Of a DNA stretch of 37,136 nt, positions 8,078 through 15,563 are shown piece after piece. Position 1 is the first letter of the stretch. Every line of letters begins with the position of its first letter. The position numbers and the translations under genes are program-made. The stretch spans positions 1 to 37,136 of the forward strand of contig CAYWNA010000120.1 of the NCBI GenBank assembly GCA_964459305.1, read 5' to 3'. The notes below the pieces were generated by a model. It saw only the letters and a list, made by a program, of their open reading frames with translations, searched no databases and had not been told where the DNA came from. This stretch comes from CAYWNA01 sp964459305. GTDB taxonomy: Bacteria > Planctomycetota > Planctomycetia > Pirellulales > Pirellulaceae.

Positions 8078-9229
8078 TCACCGATACAACGCCTGCTGGA
8101 CTTGCGAAACTCGGTGTTCGAGTTGCTCCCTTGCTGACGCGAGCGTTGTGCCCGTGGCCAGGACTGTCACGACCGGGTGACCCAGCCGGATGACCCGGCC
8201 CACTGCTGGGATATCCGCAACAGCTGGAGACTCCATGCTGCTGTTAACGCATTCGATGAACTGCATGAACTCGTCCGACACCCTCACGCGTGCCGTCGTG
8301 TAGACGATCGCCTTGGCGCCAAAACACAAGCGTCGTAATGACTCCAAGGTTGGGAGTTCACTATCGCGGCACGCGCCGACGTGCATTGCGATCGTTTGAA
8401 TACCGAGCGATCGCTCCAACACTTCGACGGACGCGGTGTACCGCGGATTCACTTCTACCGGCCAAACAACACCATCCGCAATGATCGCGTCCACGCCGAA
8501 GATCCCGACAAGTCCCAGTCGTCTTGCCAGGCAGTCTCCGATACGCTGGAACGTCACCAGCGTCGACCCTGGCAGCGGATGCGGGCCGATCGATCCCGCG
8601 TATCGGAAGCCACTCGTACCCGTCCAGGCGCAGCCGATCAACTGTCGAGTGGCCCCCAAGAAAATGGCGCGACCATCAGCAGCCACGTACAAGGCGCTGC
8701 ATGATTCGCCCTCGACGAACTCCTGAAAGTAATACGACGAGTTGGCTACCGAATCGTCGTTCCCAAAGATCGTTTGACCGTCCAGGGGAACGATTCGATC
8801 ACCACCGCTGGACTCAACCGGCTTTCGTAGCCAAATGCGGCCGCGGTCGCTCGGCGGACGGGACGTCACATCGGGGCTCTGCAGCCCTTCTTCTCTCAGC
8901 ACGCGGGCCAGCAGGACGGGATCGCGCACACGGCGAAGAACGTGTCCGGGATTTCCGTACAGCTTGCGTGTTGCACCGATCTGGTCCACCAACGCGGGAT
9001 GATTCTCACAGGCCCCCGTGTACATCCATGGGCAATCGGGCAGACTTCCGCATGCCGCCACTGACTCGTGAGGGTAGCTGTCAACGCGGCGCGTCAGACA
9101 GCGAGCCGCCAAATCGACGTCCTCAAACATGTCCACGCCGATGGGACGGTAGCCCGCGAGAATCGCCGAGTGGGCGGCAGCACGGGCACTGGCGCCAAGG
9201 ATCAGAAGCGTCGATGGAGATTCGGGCAT
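8078..9229 (-). CDS. ATP-grasp superfamily protein associated with H4MPT C1 genes
   Basis: A 383-aa protein starting at ATG 9229, divergent from fae. The N-terminus has a nucleotide-binding-like strand-loop (TLLILGASARAAAHSAILAG). The middle contains ATP-grasp features: WLRKPVESSGGDRI as the Lys-bearing strand and glycine loop, YYFQEFVEGESCSALYV for the adenine/hinge region, and WPVEVNPRYTASVEVLE, in which E-x-N binds metal. ATP-grasp proteins of this type are conserved with Fae and H4MPT-dependent genes in methylotrophs and planctomycetes, where a role in H4MPT synthesis or C1 pathway maturation is suspected but, as far as I recall, unproven. The placement beside fae and a methylene-H4MPT dehydrogenase supports the same link here. 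Substrate is unknown. Confidence 0.8.
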   Translation of the reverse strand: MPESPSTLLILGASARAAAHSAILAGYRPIGVDMFEDVDLAARCLTRRVDSYPHESVAACGSLPDCPWMYTGACENHPALVDQIGATRKLYGNPGHVLRRVRDPVLLARVLREEGLQSPDVTSRPPSDRGRIWLRKPVESSGGDRIVPLDGQTIFGNDDSVANSSYYFQEFVEGESCSALYVAADGRAIFLGATRQLIGCAWTGTSGFRYAGSIGPHPLPGSTLVTFQRIGDCLARRLGLVGIFGVDAIIADGVVWPVEVNPRYTASVEVLERSLGIQTIAMHVGACRDSELPTLESLRRLCFGAKAIVYTTARVRVSDEFMQFIECVNSSMESPAVADIPAVGRVIRLGHPVVTVLATGTTLASAREQLEHRVSQVQQALYR

Positions 9230-9356
9230 TCGATGTCAAATAAGCGGGTGCTTGTATTTGCCCAGGGGTTTGCTAAGTTTTCAACTTGGGTCGATACCCA
9301 TATCGTGCCGCAAATTACACTACCACCTACTTGTTAGCATAACGGAGAGTGATTTC

Positions 9357-9854
9357 ATGTCGATGTACATTGGTGAAGCTTTGGCTGGGGACGGCAACGA
9401 GATTGCCCATATCGACTTGTTGATCGGCAGCAAAGACGGGCCTGTAGGTGTGGCGTTTGCCAATGCGCTGGCCAGACAGAGTGAAGGGCATTCGAATCTA
9501 TTGGCGGTGTTGACGCCGAATCTGGCCGTCAAGCCGTCGACCGTGATGATCACAAAGGTCACCATCAAAGGCATGACACAAGCCGTGCAGATGTTCGGCC
9601 CCGCCCAGGCAGCCGTAGCCAAGGCCGTTGCGGATTCGGTGGGCGACGGCGTGATCCGCAGAGACCAGTGCGAAGATCTCGTGATCGTGTGCGGTGTTTT
9701 CATCCATCCAGAGGCGGAAGACGACAAGAAGATCTACGATTACAACCTTGAAGCCACGAAAATGGCAATCGCCAATGCGATGTCCGGCAAGCCCACGGCC
9801 GATGAAATGGTCGCGGGCAAAGACACTGCCGAGCATCCGTTCCGAGGGTTCTAG
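9357..9854 (+). CDS. fae: Formaldehyde-activating enzyme
   Basis: A 165-aa protein that closely fits Fae in length and sequence. Fae condenses formaldehyde with tetrahydromethanopterin to give methylene-H4MPT, the entry step of H4MPT-linked formaldehyde oxidation in the cytoplasm. The diagnostic start GEALAGDGNEIAHIDLLIG carries the conserved acidic and His residues (the His in NEIAHIDL is the presumed catalytic base). The central GPAQAAVAKAVADSV and the FIHPEAEDDKKIYDYN segment also match the family. ATG 9357 has GGAGAG eight bases upstream; the in-frame ATG at 9252 adds 35 residues unlike any Fae and is rejected. The next gene, 138 bases on, catalyses the following step. A TGGGT-CGAT-ACCCA hairpin at about 9286-9300 in the divergent promoter region is a possible operator, unproven. 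Confidence 0.95.
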   Translation: MSMYIGEALAGDGNEIAHIDLLIGSKDGPVGVAFANALARQSEGHSNLLAVLTPNLAVKPSTVMITKVTIKGMTQAVQMFGPAQAAVAKAVADSVGDGVIRRDQCEDLVIVCGVFIHPEAEDDKKIYDYNLEATKMAIANAMSGKPTADEMVAGKDTAEHPFRGF

Positions 9855-9992
9855 GGCGGTCAGCACGCCGCCCGCATTTCACAAATTCCGTTTTTCTACG
9901 AGCGGACGCGTAAGCAGATCTCAGCGTGACACGGCCCGAGCCGTACGCTCGCGCCAAGAAGCCGGGGTGCCCTTTGTACGGCGACAAGCATC

Positions 9993-10856
9993 ATGAGCAA
10001 GTCCAAGATTCTCGTGCAACTTGACCCCGACGTACATGCCAGCGTATTCGACGCCGTGGTGGCGATCGATGCCGGCGTCGATCATTTGTTGCAGTACGAC
10101 AACGTTGCGCCCGACGACGTGCGAGACCTCGTGCATGGCGCGATATTCACGCGGGGACCGCAAGACTTGCCTAACACGGCCATCTTTGTGGGCGGCTCGA
10201 ATGTTTCGGCTGGAGAAACACTGGTCGACAAGGTCACCGAGTGTTTCTTCGGGCCGATGCGAGTTTCGGTCCTGCTAGACGCCAACGGCGCCAACACCAC
10301 GGCGGCGGCGACCGTTTTGGCGGCCGCTCGCCACCTTCGATTGAACGAATCGACGGCGGTTGTGCTGGCGGCCACTGGCCCGGTGGGTCAAAGGGCCGTG
10401 CGGCTGTTGGCTCGCGAAGGTGCCCGGGTGCGGGTCGCGTCGCGAAGTTGCGAACGGGCCGACGCGGTCTGCCAAGCGGTTCGCGGACGCATCGAGGGCG
10501 CGGAGCTCACCGCCTGGGGCACGAGCTCGCCGGAAGCAACGGCCGCTGCTCTGGCGGGGGCGCAGATCGTGATAGCCGCGGGAGCCGCAGGGATCGAGTT
10601 GCTGCCGGCCGACGTGCGCAAACGTTGCGAGAGCCTTCGTGTCGCGATCGATCTGAATGCCGTTGCACCGCTGGGAATCGCCGGCGTGGAAGTGACCGAC
10701 AGAGCCGCAGACCATGACGGCGTAGTCTGTTGCGGCGCCATCGGCGTTGGTGGAACGAAGATGAAGATCCACAAAGCAGCAATTGCCAAATTGTTTGAGA
10801 GCAACGACCAAGTGCTGGACGCCGAGCAGGTCTTTGCGATCGGGCGTGAACTATGA
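9993..10856 (+). CDS. Methylene-tetrahydromethanopterin dehydrogenase (MtdB/MtdC type)
   Basis: A 287-aa enzyme that oxidises methylene-H4MPT to methenyl-H4MPT with NAD(P), following Fae. The N-terminal part (KILVQLDPDVHASVFDAVVAIDAGVDHLLQYD) and the Rossmann glycine motif ATGPVGQRA near residue 129 match MtdB/MtdC proteins. The C-terminal GAIGVGGTKMKIHKAAIAKLF is also characteristic. From sequence alone I cannot decide between MtdB and MtdC; planctomycetes are known to carry the MtdC branch, so that is the better guess. Start is ATG 9993, with only a weak Shine-Dalgarno. The sialidase-like gene begins 12 bases after the stop, so the two are very likely cotranscribed. Confidence 0.9.
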   Translation: MSKSKILVQLDPDVHASVFDAVVAIDAGVDHLLQYDNVAPDDVRDLVHGAIFTRGPQDLPNTAIFVGGSNVSAGETLVDKVTECFFGPMRVSVLLDANGANTTAAATVLAAARHLRLNESTAVVLAATGPVGQRAVRLLAREGARVRVASRSCERADAVCQAVRGRIEGAELTAWGTSSPEATAAALAGAQIVIAAGAAGIELLPADVRKRCESLRVAIDLNAVAPLGIAGVEVTDRAADHDGVVCCGAIGVGGTKMKIHKAAIAKLFESNDQVLDAEQVFAIGREL

Positions 10857-10868
10857 AAGGAGCTTACC

Positions 10869-12032
10869 ATGAACACACCGCTTACTCGTCGCGCTTGGCT
10901 ACTTGGCACCGGGGTCGCCGCTGCCGGGGCCGCATTTCACATTCGGCATGACGTACTGGCAGCGCCTCAAACGAAACTCATCGAGACGAAAGTCATTAGC
11001 CACCAGCCGCACCTGTACCACGGCTGGCCGACGCTGGCCCGCCGTCGCGACGGCGAACTCCTGTTGGTCTGTTCGGGCGGGCGCGAGGCCCATGTGTGCC
11101 CCTTCGGCCGCGTCGACTTGATGCGATCCAAGGATGATGGTCAGACGTGGAGTTGGCCTCGCGTAGTGATGGACGGACCGATCGACGATCGCGACGCCGG
11201 CGTTCTGGAGACGGCCAAGGGGTCGCTTCTAATCACGACGTTTACGTCGCTGGCCTACGAACCGATTCTTGACAGGGCCGAAAAAGAACGAAAATGGCCG
11301 GAGGAACGACTCGCCCAGTGGCAAGCGGCCCATCATCGCGTTGGGCCGGAGGAACGAAAGGCGGCGCTGGCGGTGTGGATGATTCGCTCGACCGATGGCG
11401 GTGTCACCTGGTGCGGGCGCTACGATCCATTGGTGAACAGCCCGCATGGCCCCATTCAGCTTTCGGATGGACGAGTGCTGTACGCGGGCAAGGAACTGTG
11501 GCGAGGCGAAAGCCGGATTGGCGTAAGCGAATCGACCGACGACGGCCAGACGTGGCGTTGGCTGGCAGGGATTCCCACACGCGACGGCGACAATCCCAGT
11601 AGCTACCACGAATTGCATGCCGTCGAGACGGCTGACAACCGAATCGTCGTCCAAATCCGCAATCACAACAAGGCGAACAGCGGCGAGACCCTGCAGTCCG
11701 AATCGGAAGACGGCGGCGCCACCTGGACCGAACCACATGCCATCGGCGTATGGGGACTGCCGTCGCATCTGCTGCGATTGAAGGACGAGCGGCTGCTGAT
11801 GACATACGGCCATCGTCGAGCACCTTTGGGCAATCAAGCTCGCATCAGCGAGGACCACGGCCGAACCTGGTCCGAAGCGACCATCATTACCGGCGACGGC
11901 ATCTCAGGCGATCTGGGATACCCCAGCACGGTTCAAGTGGCCGACGGTTCCTTGCTGACTGCGTGGTACGAACGCATGAAAGGTTCGGACAAAGCCGTGT
12001 TGCGCCAAGCCCACTGGTCGATCGGATCTTAG
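10869..12032 (+). CDS. Tat-exported sialidase-like protein (BNR/Asp-box propeller)
   Basis: A 387-aa protein with an AAAGGAG Shine-Dalgarno before ATG 10869. Residues 1-32 form a twin-arginine signal (LTRRAWLLG followed by a short Ala-rich hydrophobic stretch, ending at VLAAPQ). Five Asp-box motifs follow: SKDDGQTW (87), STDGGVTW (174), STDDGQTW (222), SEDGGATW (279) and SEDHGRTW (327), spaced as blades of a six-bladed sialidase-type propeller. Such proteins are annotated as exo-alpha-sialidase. I see the propeller scaffold but cannot confirm the Arg triad or the Tyr/Glu catalytic pair, so activity on sialic acid is not established. Its place directly behind the C1 dehydrogenase is odd functionally, and may be accidental or may point to sugars whose breakdown yields methyl or formyl groups. 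Confidence 0.82.
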   Translation: MNTPLTRRAWLLGTGVAAAGAAFHIRHDVLAAPQTKLIETKVISHQPHLYHGWPTLARRRDGELLLVCSGGREAHVCPFGRVDLMRSKDDGQTWSWPRVVMDGPIDDRDAGVLETAKGSLLITTFTSLAYEPILDRAEKERKWPEERLAQWQAAHHRVGPEERKAALAVWMIRSTDGGVTWCGRYDPLVNSPHGPIQLSDGRVLYAGKELWRGESRIGVSESTDDGQTWRWLAGIPTRDGDNPSSYHELHAVETADNRIVVQIRNHNKANSGETLQSESEDGGATWTEPHAIGVWGLPSHLLRLKDERLLMTYGHRRAPLGNQARISEDHGRTWSEATIITGDGISGDLGYPSTVQVADGSLLTAWYERMKGSDKAVLRQAHWSIGS

Positions 12033-12071
12033 TGGTGTCAATGAGCACAGCATTGCGTAGATCTCTTCGTA

Positions 12072-12133
12072 GGACGGATTGCCCAATATCGCCAATACGT
12101 CCTGCCCCCTCCCAAACCAGGGTGAGAGGGGCA
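12072..12133. terminator. Repeat-like double hairpin between convergent genes
   Basis: Two adjacent inverted repeats lie in the 181-base gap between the sialidase and HEAT-Hint genes, which converge. The first pairs GGACG (12072-12076) with CGTCC (12098-12102) around an ATTG...CAAT core. The second pairs TGCCCCCTCCC (12103-12113) with GGGTGAGAGGGGCA (12120-12133) imperfectly. Both sequences have the look of planctomycete dispersed repeats. Their position suggests a bidirectional terminator; there is no clean U-tract. Confidence 0.45.
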
Positions 12134-12213
12134 CGCTGTTTTGCCGTTCCCGAGCGGCGAACGACTAGCTTCCTGCCGCCATGACAGCATTCGCCGCAGT
12201 TGGCGCCTAAATG

Positions 12214-13950
12214 TCACTCTCTCAACAATCCGGGAACGGTCGCTGCGGTTGGCCTGCGAATGGTGTTGTCGTGGGCCAGGATTTGACCTTTCCCAAGGAA
12301 GTACGTTTGGAAGTCTGCAACAACCAGATTGTGCGCTTGTGCTTCGGGGCCTTCGCCCACGCGTTCGATGATGACGGGGCCGATTGCGCTGTGTAGGCAA
12401 TCACCCGCTTTCAAATGCTTGGCCATCCGCCAGCCTTGGCCCGCGACCCACAATGGGTGGCCGAGCGTTGTGTAGATATCTTCATCATCTACGCCAATCC
12501 TCACCGTCGAACCCGTAGGACGAACCGTCGTTTGCACCACCAGCTTGAATGCCAACTCGCCCGTATCGGGGTGTTGGGATAGTACGCGGTCACCTACACG
12601 CACTTTCTCGATGGCCACCGGTCCCGTCTCCGTCCACACGGGCGTTCCGGGCAGGAAGCACTCGTGGGTAAACAACGTGACTTGCTGTTCGTATTCGACG
12701 ACGGGCTTTTCTTCGTAGACGTAGAGATCGTTGTATTCTTGCCACCATTTCCACCACGACTCGGGCCGACCATCCGTTTCGACGCCCGTGATTGTGGTCA
12801 GGGCGTCGTTGATGCGCCCGTTTATGATCTGGGCCGTCGCATTGGTCTGCGCCACGGTTCGCTGCAAATTGACCGCCGTCGAAAACGCCCGCTCGCCGGT
12901 TCGTTGAAGTATGCGGCGCCGACCGACCGTGAAATTGGGCAACAGGCGGCTGTTCTCTCCCCACGTTTTCCACGAATAGTCGACCAACGCACCTTCACGG
13001 TAGAAGCCGTAACTAGCGAACATGCCGTCGGCCAACGGTACGACTGAGAAAGAGCACTCCAGCGGCGTCGCCAAGCTCCCCATCAACACGGGCACAAAGG
13101 CAAACAGCGATCGTTTTCTTAGCTGCTCCGCTGCCGCCTGGCGAACCGATGGAAAGTCAGACAAAACGGCGTGCTTGACCAACGACATCGTCGCATCTGG
13201 TTGTTCCATGCGACCGAGCACCGCAACGATTTCGAAAGTGAAATTCTCATTCGCTTCTGAGGCAATCGTCTCCAAGAACGGGATGGCACTCGGATCGTCG
13301 ATATCACGCAATCTGGCCAAGGCCGCTTTACGCCGGTCCGGCTCACCTCGTTCGATGGCTTCCTTCATTTCCTGTAGTTGGGGTGTCCAACGCTGTCTCG
13401 CCACCTTCCACTGCTTGAGCGAGTTCTCTTGTTGCTCGATCTGTTCCTCGGTCAGCAGCGCACCGCGATGCGGTTTCAGTCCCAGGGCCGCGATGGCTTC
13501 CTTGTTCCGCGGTTGAACCCGCAGAACGTTCCACCAGTGAAAACGTTCGCGATCCGCCAGAGTGTTTCTGCGGCAGAAACTGGCCAAGAGGATCTGTCCT
13601 TGGGCACTGCCGGCGTAGGCATCGCGCAGTCGTTTGTAGTCGGCCACGCAGGTGTCTTCCGATGCCCGCAGTTGAGCCTCGTGCAGCGTGAGCCACTGAT
13701 TGTCGACTCGGACGTGGCCCGCATGCCAATGCGCTGGGGCGCAGTCGGATGCGACGGACAAAGCCTGCGTTATCAAGGCATCATGCTGTTCCTTCTGGCC
13801 GCCTGCTTCCGCTTTGAGTGCTTCACGAACAAGTTTCCGAGCGATCGCATCGTTTTCTCGTGCGGACGCCCTTTGGCAGCTTTGAATAAGGAGTGACAAG
13901 GTAACGACAAGCATGCAGGTAATCATCGTCAGAAGAAAAGAGCGTTTCAT
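12214..13950 (-). CDS. HEAT-repeat lipoprotein-like protein with C-terminal Hint (autoprocessing) domain
   Basis: About 578 aa from ATG 13950, with GGAGAAAG upstream (13953-13960). The start is followed by a signal sequence with a possible lipobox (LLIQSC, Cys near 25). Residues about 35-180 look helical and TPR-like, and about 200-300 carry HEAT-type repeats. The C-terminal ~130 residues are a Hint domain, the intein/Hedgehog fold. It has a catalytic Cys in HECFLPGTPVW, VRVGDRVLSQ, the TxxH block in TTLGHPLWV, and a terminal HDN in ILAHDNT. In polymorphic toxins the Hint domain releases a downstream toxin; here only 16 residues follow, so cleavage would release almost nothing unless it acts in trans or attaches the protein to another molecule. 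Function is inferred from the fold only. Confidence 0.8.
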   Translation of the reverse strand: MKRSFLLTMITCMLVVTLSLLIQSCQRASARENDAIARKLVREALKAEAGGQKEQHDALITQALSVASDCAPAHWHAGHVRVDNQWLTLHEAQLRASEDTCVADYKRLRDAYAGSAQGQILLASFCRRNTLADRERFHWWNVLRVQPRNKEAIAALGLKPHRGALLTEEQIEQQENSLKQWKVARQRWTPQLQEMKEAIERGEPDRRKAALARLRDIDDPSAIPFLETIASEANENFTFEIVAVLGRMEQPDATMSLVKHAVLSDFPSVRQAAAEQLRKRSLFAFVPVLMGSLATPLECSFSVVPLADGMFASYGFYREGALVDYSWKTWGENSRLLPNFTVGRRRILQRTGERAFSTAVNLQRTVAQTNATAQIINGRINDALTTITGVETDGRPESWWKWWQEYNDLYVYEEKPVVEYEQQVTLFTHECFLPGTPVWTETGPVAIEKVRVGDRVLSQHPDTGELAFKLVVQTTVRPTGSTVRIGVDDEDIYTTLGHPLWVAGQGWRMAKHLKAGDCLHSAIGPVIIERVGEGPEAQAHNLVVADFQTYFLGKGQILAHDNTIRRPTAATVPGLLRE

Positions 13951-14175
13951 CGCTTTCTCCGTAATTGAAAGGCAGTACGCCTTGCCCAACTAGAGCGTAC
14001 CAAACACCGACGTGATTGATCAAGACTTTAACGGAGTACGCGGCATGCACAGAGGCGACGATATCGAAGCGCCGGAACCGATCTAGTTCGACTGCCCCTG
14101 GATGAGAAGCAAAGACGCCGCACTGGTTGCCCGTTCAATCGCTGCTACGTCTTTCGAAACCGCGAATTCGCGTCT

Positions 14176-15489
14176 TCACAAAGCCCGACGGTGTCGACGG
14201 CGGCGCGATCCAAACGGTGATGGCGACGGCTTGTCGTCCGGCTGTTCCGTCTCCTGCTCCGCCGCGTCATCGACCAGGGGCTGGGCCGTTTCGACACCGC
14301 GAATCTCGTCGCGTTTCAACTGCCGGTCGATCCGCTGTTCGATGCGAGTCAGTTCGCCGCCTTCTTCAGGCGTGACAAACGTGAATGCCACGCCCTCTCG
14401 GCCCATGCGGCCGGTGCGGCCGGTGCGGTGTACGTAGTCGTCACAGAACTGAGGGATATCGTAGTTGATGATGTGCGAGATGCGCGTCACGTCGATTCCG
14501 CGTCCGACGACGTCGGTGGCTACCAGGACGCGCAACTTGCCCTCGCGCAGCTTCTTCATCACTCGGTCCCGAGATGTTTGCTGCATGTCGCCGTGAATGC
14601 AGTCGACCTTTTTCGTCAGTTTCGCGAGCCGTTTGCATATGCGATCCGTCCCACGCTTGGTCCTGCAAAAAATAATCGCTTGTTGCGGCTTTTCGCGCAT
14701 CAACAGTCGCACGAGCAATTCGAATTTGTTTTCGTGATCGACGGTAAAGTAGAATTGGTCGATCGTGTCCAGCGAAAGGCCCTTGGGCGAGAAGTTCAGC
14801 GTTTCTGCATCGCGCATATATCGTCGAGCCAACCGGGCGATCGGCGGCGGCACGGTAGCGCTCAGCAACATCGTGTGGCGATCTTTGGGACAGCGACGCA
14901 GAATCCTCTCGATGTCAGGCCGGAAACCGATGTCCAACATACGGTCTGCTTCGTCCAGCACGACGCACGATAGATCGGTCCAGACCAAAGTGCCACGCGA
15001 CATATGGTCCAGCACCCGGCCGGGCGTGCCAACCACGACTTGGGCACCGCGGCGCAGTTTTTCAATCTGGCCTCGGATCGGCTTGCCTCCGTAGATGGCC
15101 ACGCAGCTTACCGTGCGCCCGTGCGATAACTTGGCCGCTTCATCACGCACCTGCACGGCCAACTCGCGCGTCGGTGTCAGAATCAAAGCCTGCGGACCGC
15201 GCACTTCGCGTCTGGATTTCAGACGTTCAAGAATCGGAATCGCAAATGCCGCCGTTTTGCCCGTTCCCGTGCGAGCTTGGCCGACGACGTCCACGCCCTC
15301 CAAAGCTAACGGAATCAAGCCGGCCTGGATCGGTGTCGGCTGCTGATATCCGGCGCGTTCCAATGCCTGAAGCATGCGTTCAGAGAGGTTCAACTCGTCG
15401 AATGTGGATGCCGGTTTTGCTTTCGCCTTGTTTTTCAAGATCGCGTGTGCTCCAAGAAGGTAGGGAAGGCAGTTGGGAGAGAATCGCAT
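14176..15489 (-). CDS. rhlE: DEAD-box ATP-dependent RNA helicase (RhlE-type)
   Basis: All DEAD-box motifs are present in order: Q motif (YQQPTPIQ), I (ARTGTGKT), Ia (PTRELAVQV), Ib (GTPGRVLDHM), II (VLDEADRML), III (LLSATVPP), IV (IIFCRTKRGTDR), V (VATDVVGRGIDV) and VI (HRTGRTGRMGREG). The enzyme unwinds short RNA duplexes with ATP, acting in rRNA maturation or RNA decay. A basic tail (GSRRRRHRRAL) is typical of RhlE. The frame extends to a GTG at 15567 that overlaps the stop of the CHAT gene by GTGA, which could couple translation, but the added residues look non-coding. I chose ATG 15489; a TTG near 15439 with GGAG upstream would give the most RhlE-like start, so the 5' end is uncertain. 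Confidence 0.9.
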   Translation of the reverse strand: MRFSPNCLPYLLGAHAILKNKAKAKPASTFDELNLSERMLQALERAGYQQPTPIQAGLIPLALEGVDVVGQARTGTGKTAAFAIPILERLKSRREVRGPQALILTPTRELAVQVRDEAAKLSHGRTVSCVAIYGGKPIRGQIEKLRRGAQVVVGTPGRVLDHMSRGTLVWTDLSCVVLDEADRMLDIGFRPDIERILRRCPKDRHTMLLSATVPPPIARLARRYMRDAETLNFSPKGLSLDTIDQFYFTVDHENKFELLVRLLMREKPQQAIIFCRTKRGTDRICKRLAKLTKKVDCIHGDMQQTSRDRVMKKLREGKLRVLVATDVVGRGIDVTRISHIINYDIPQFCDDYVHRTGRTGRMGREGVAFTFVTPEEGGELTRIEQRIDRQLKRDEIRGVETAQPLVDDAAEQETEQPDDKPSPSPFGSRRRRHRRAL

Positions 15490-15563
15490 AACCCTAGCAG
15501 TGGGAACGATTTTCGTCAACTCGTGATTCGACACCTCCAAAGGGTCCCATACGTTGCGAGGGA

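Noticed and set aside
6882..8081. A 399-codon minus-strand frame opposite the acyltransferase and through the hairpin repeat
   Set aside because: It overlaps both the PlsC motifs and a dispersed non-coding repeat and has no family features.
9252..9356. N-terminal extension of Fae from ATG 9252
   Set aside because: The added residues do not resemble Fae, and ATG 9357 has a proper ribosome site and gives the family length.
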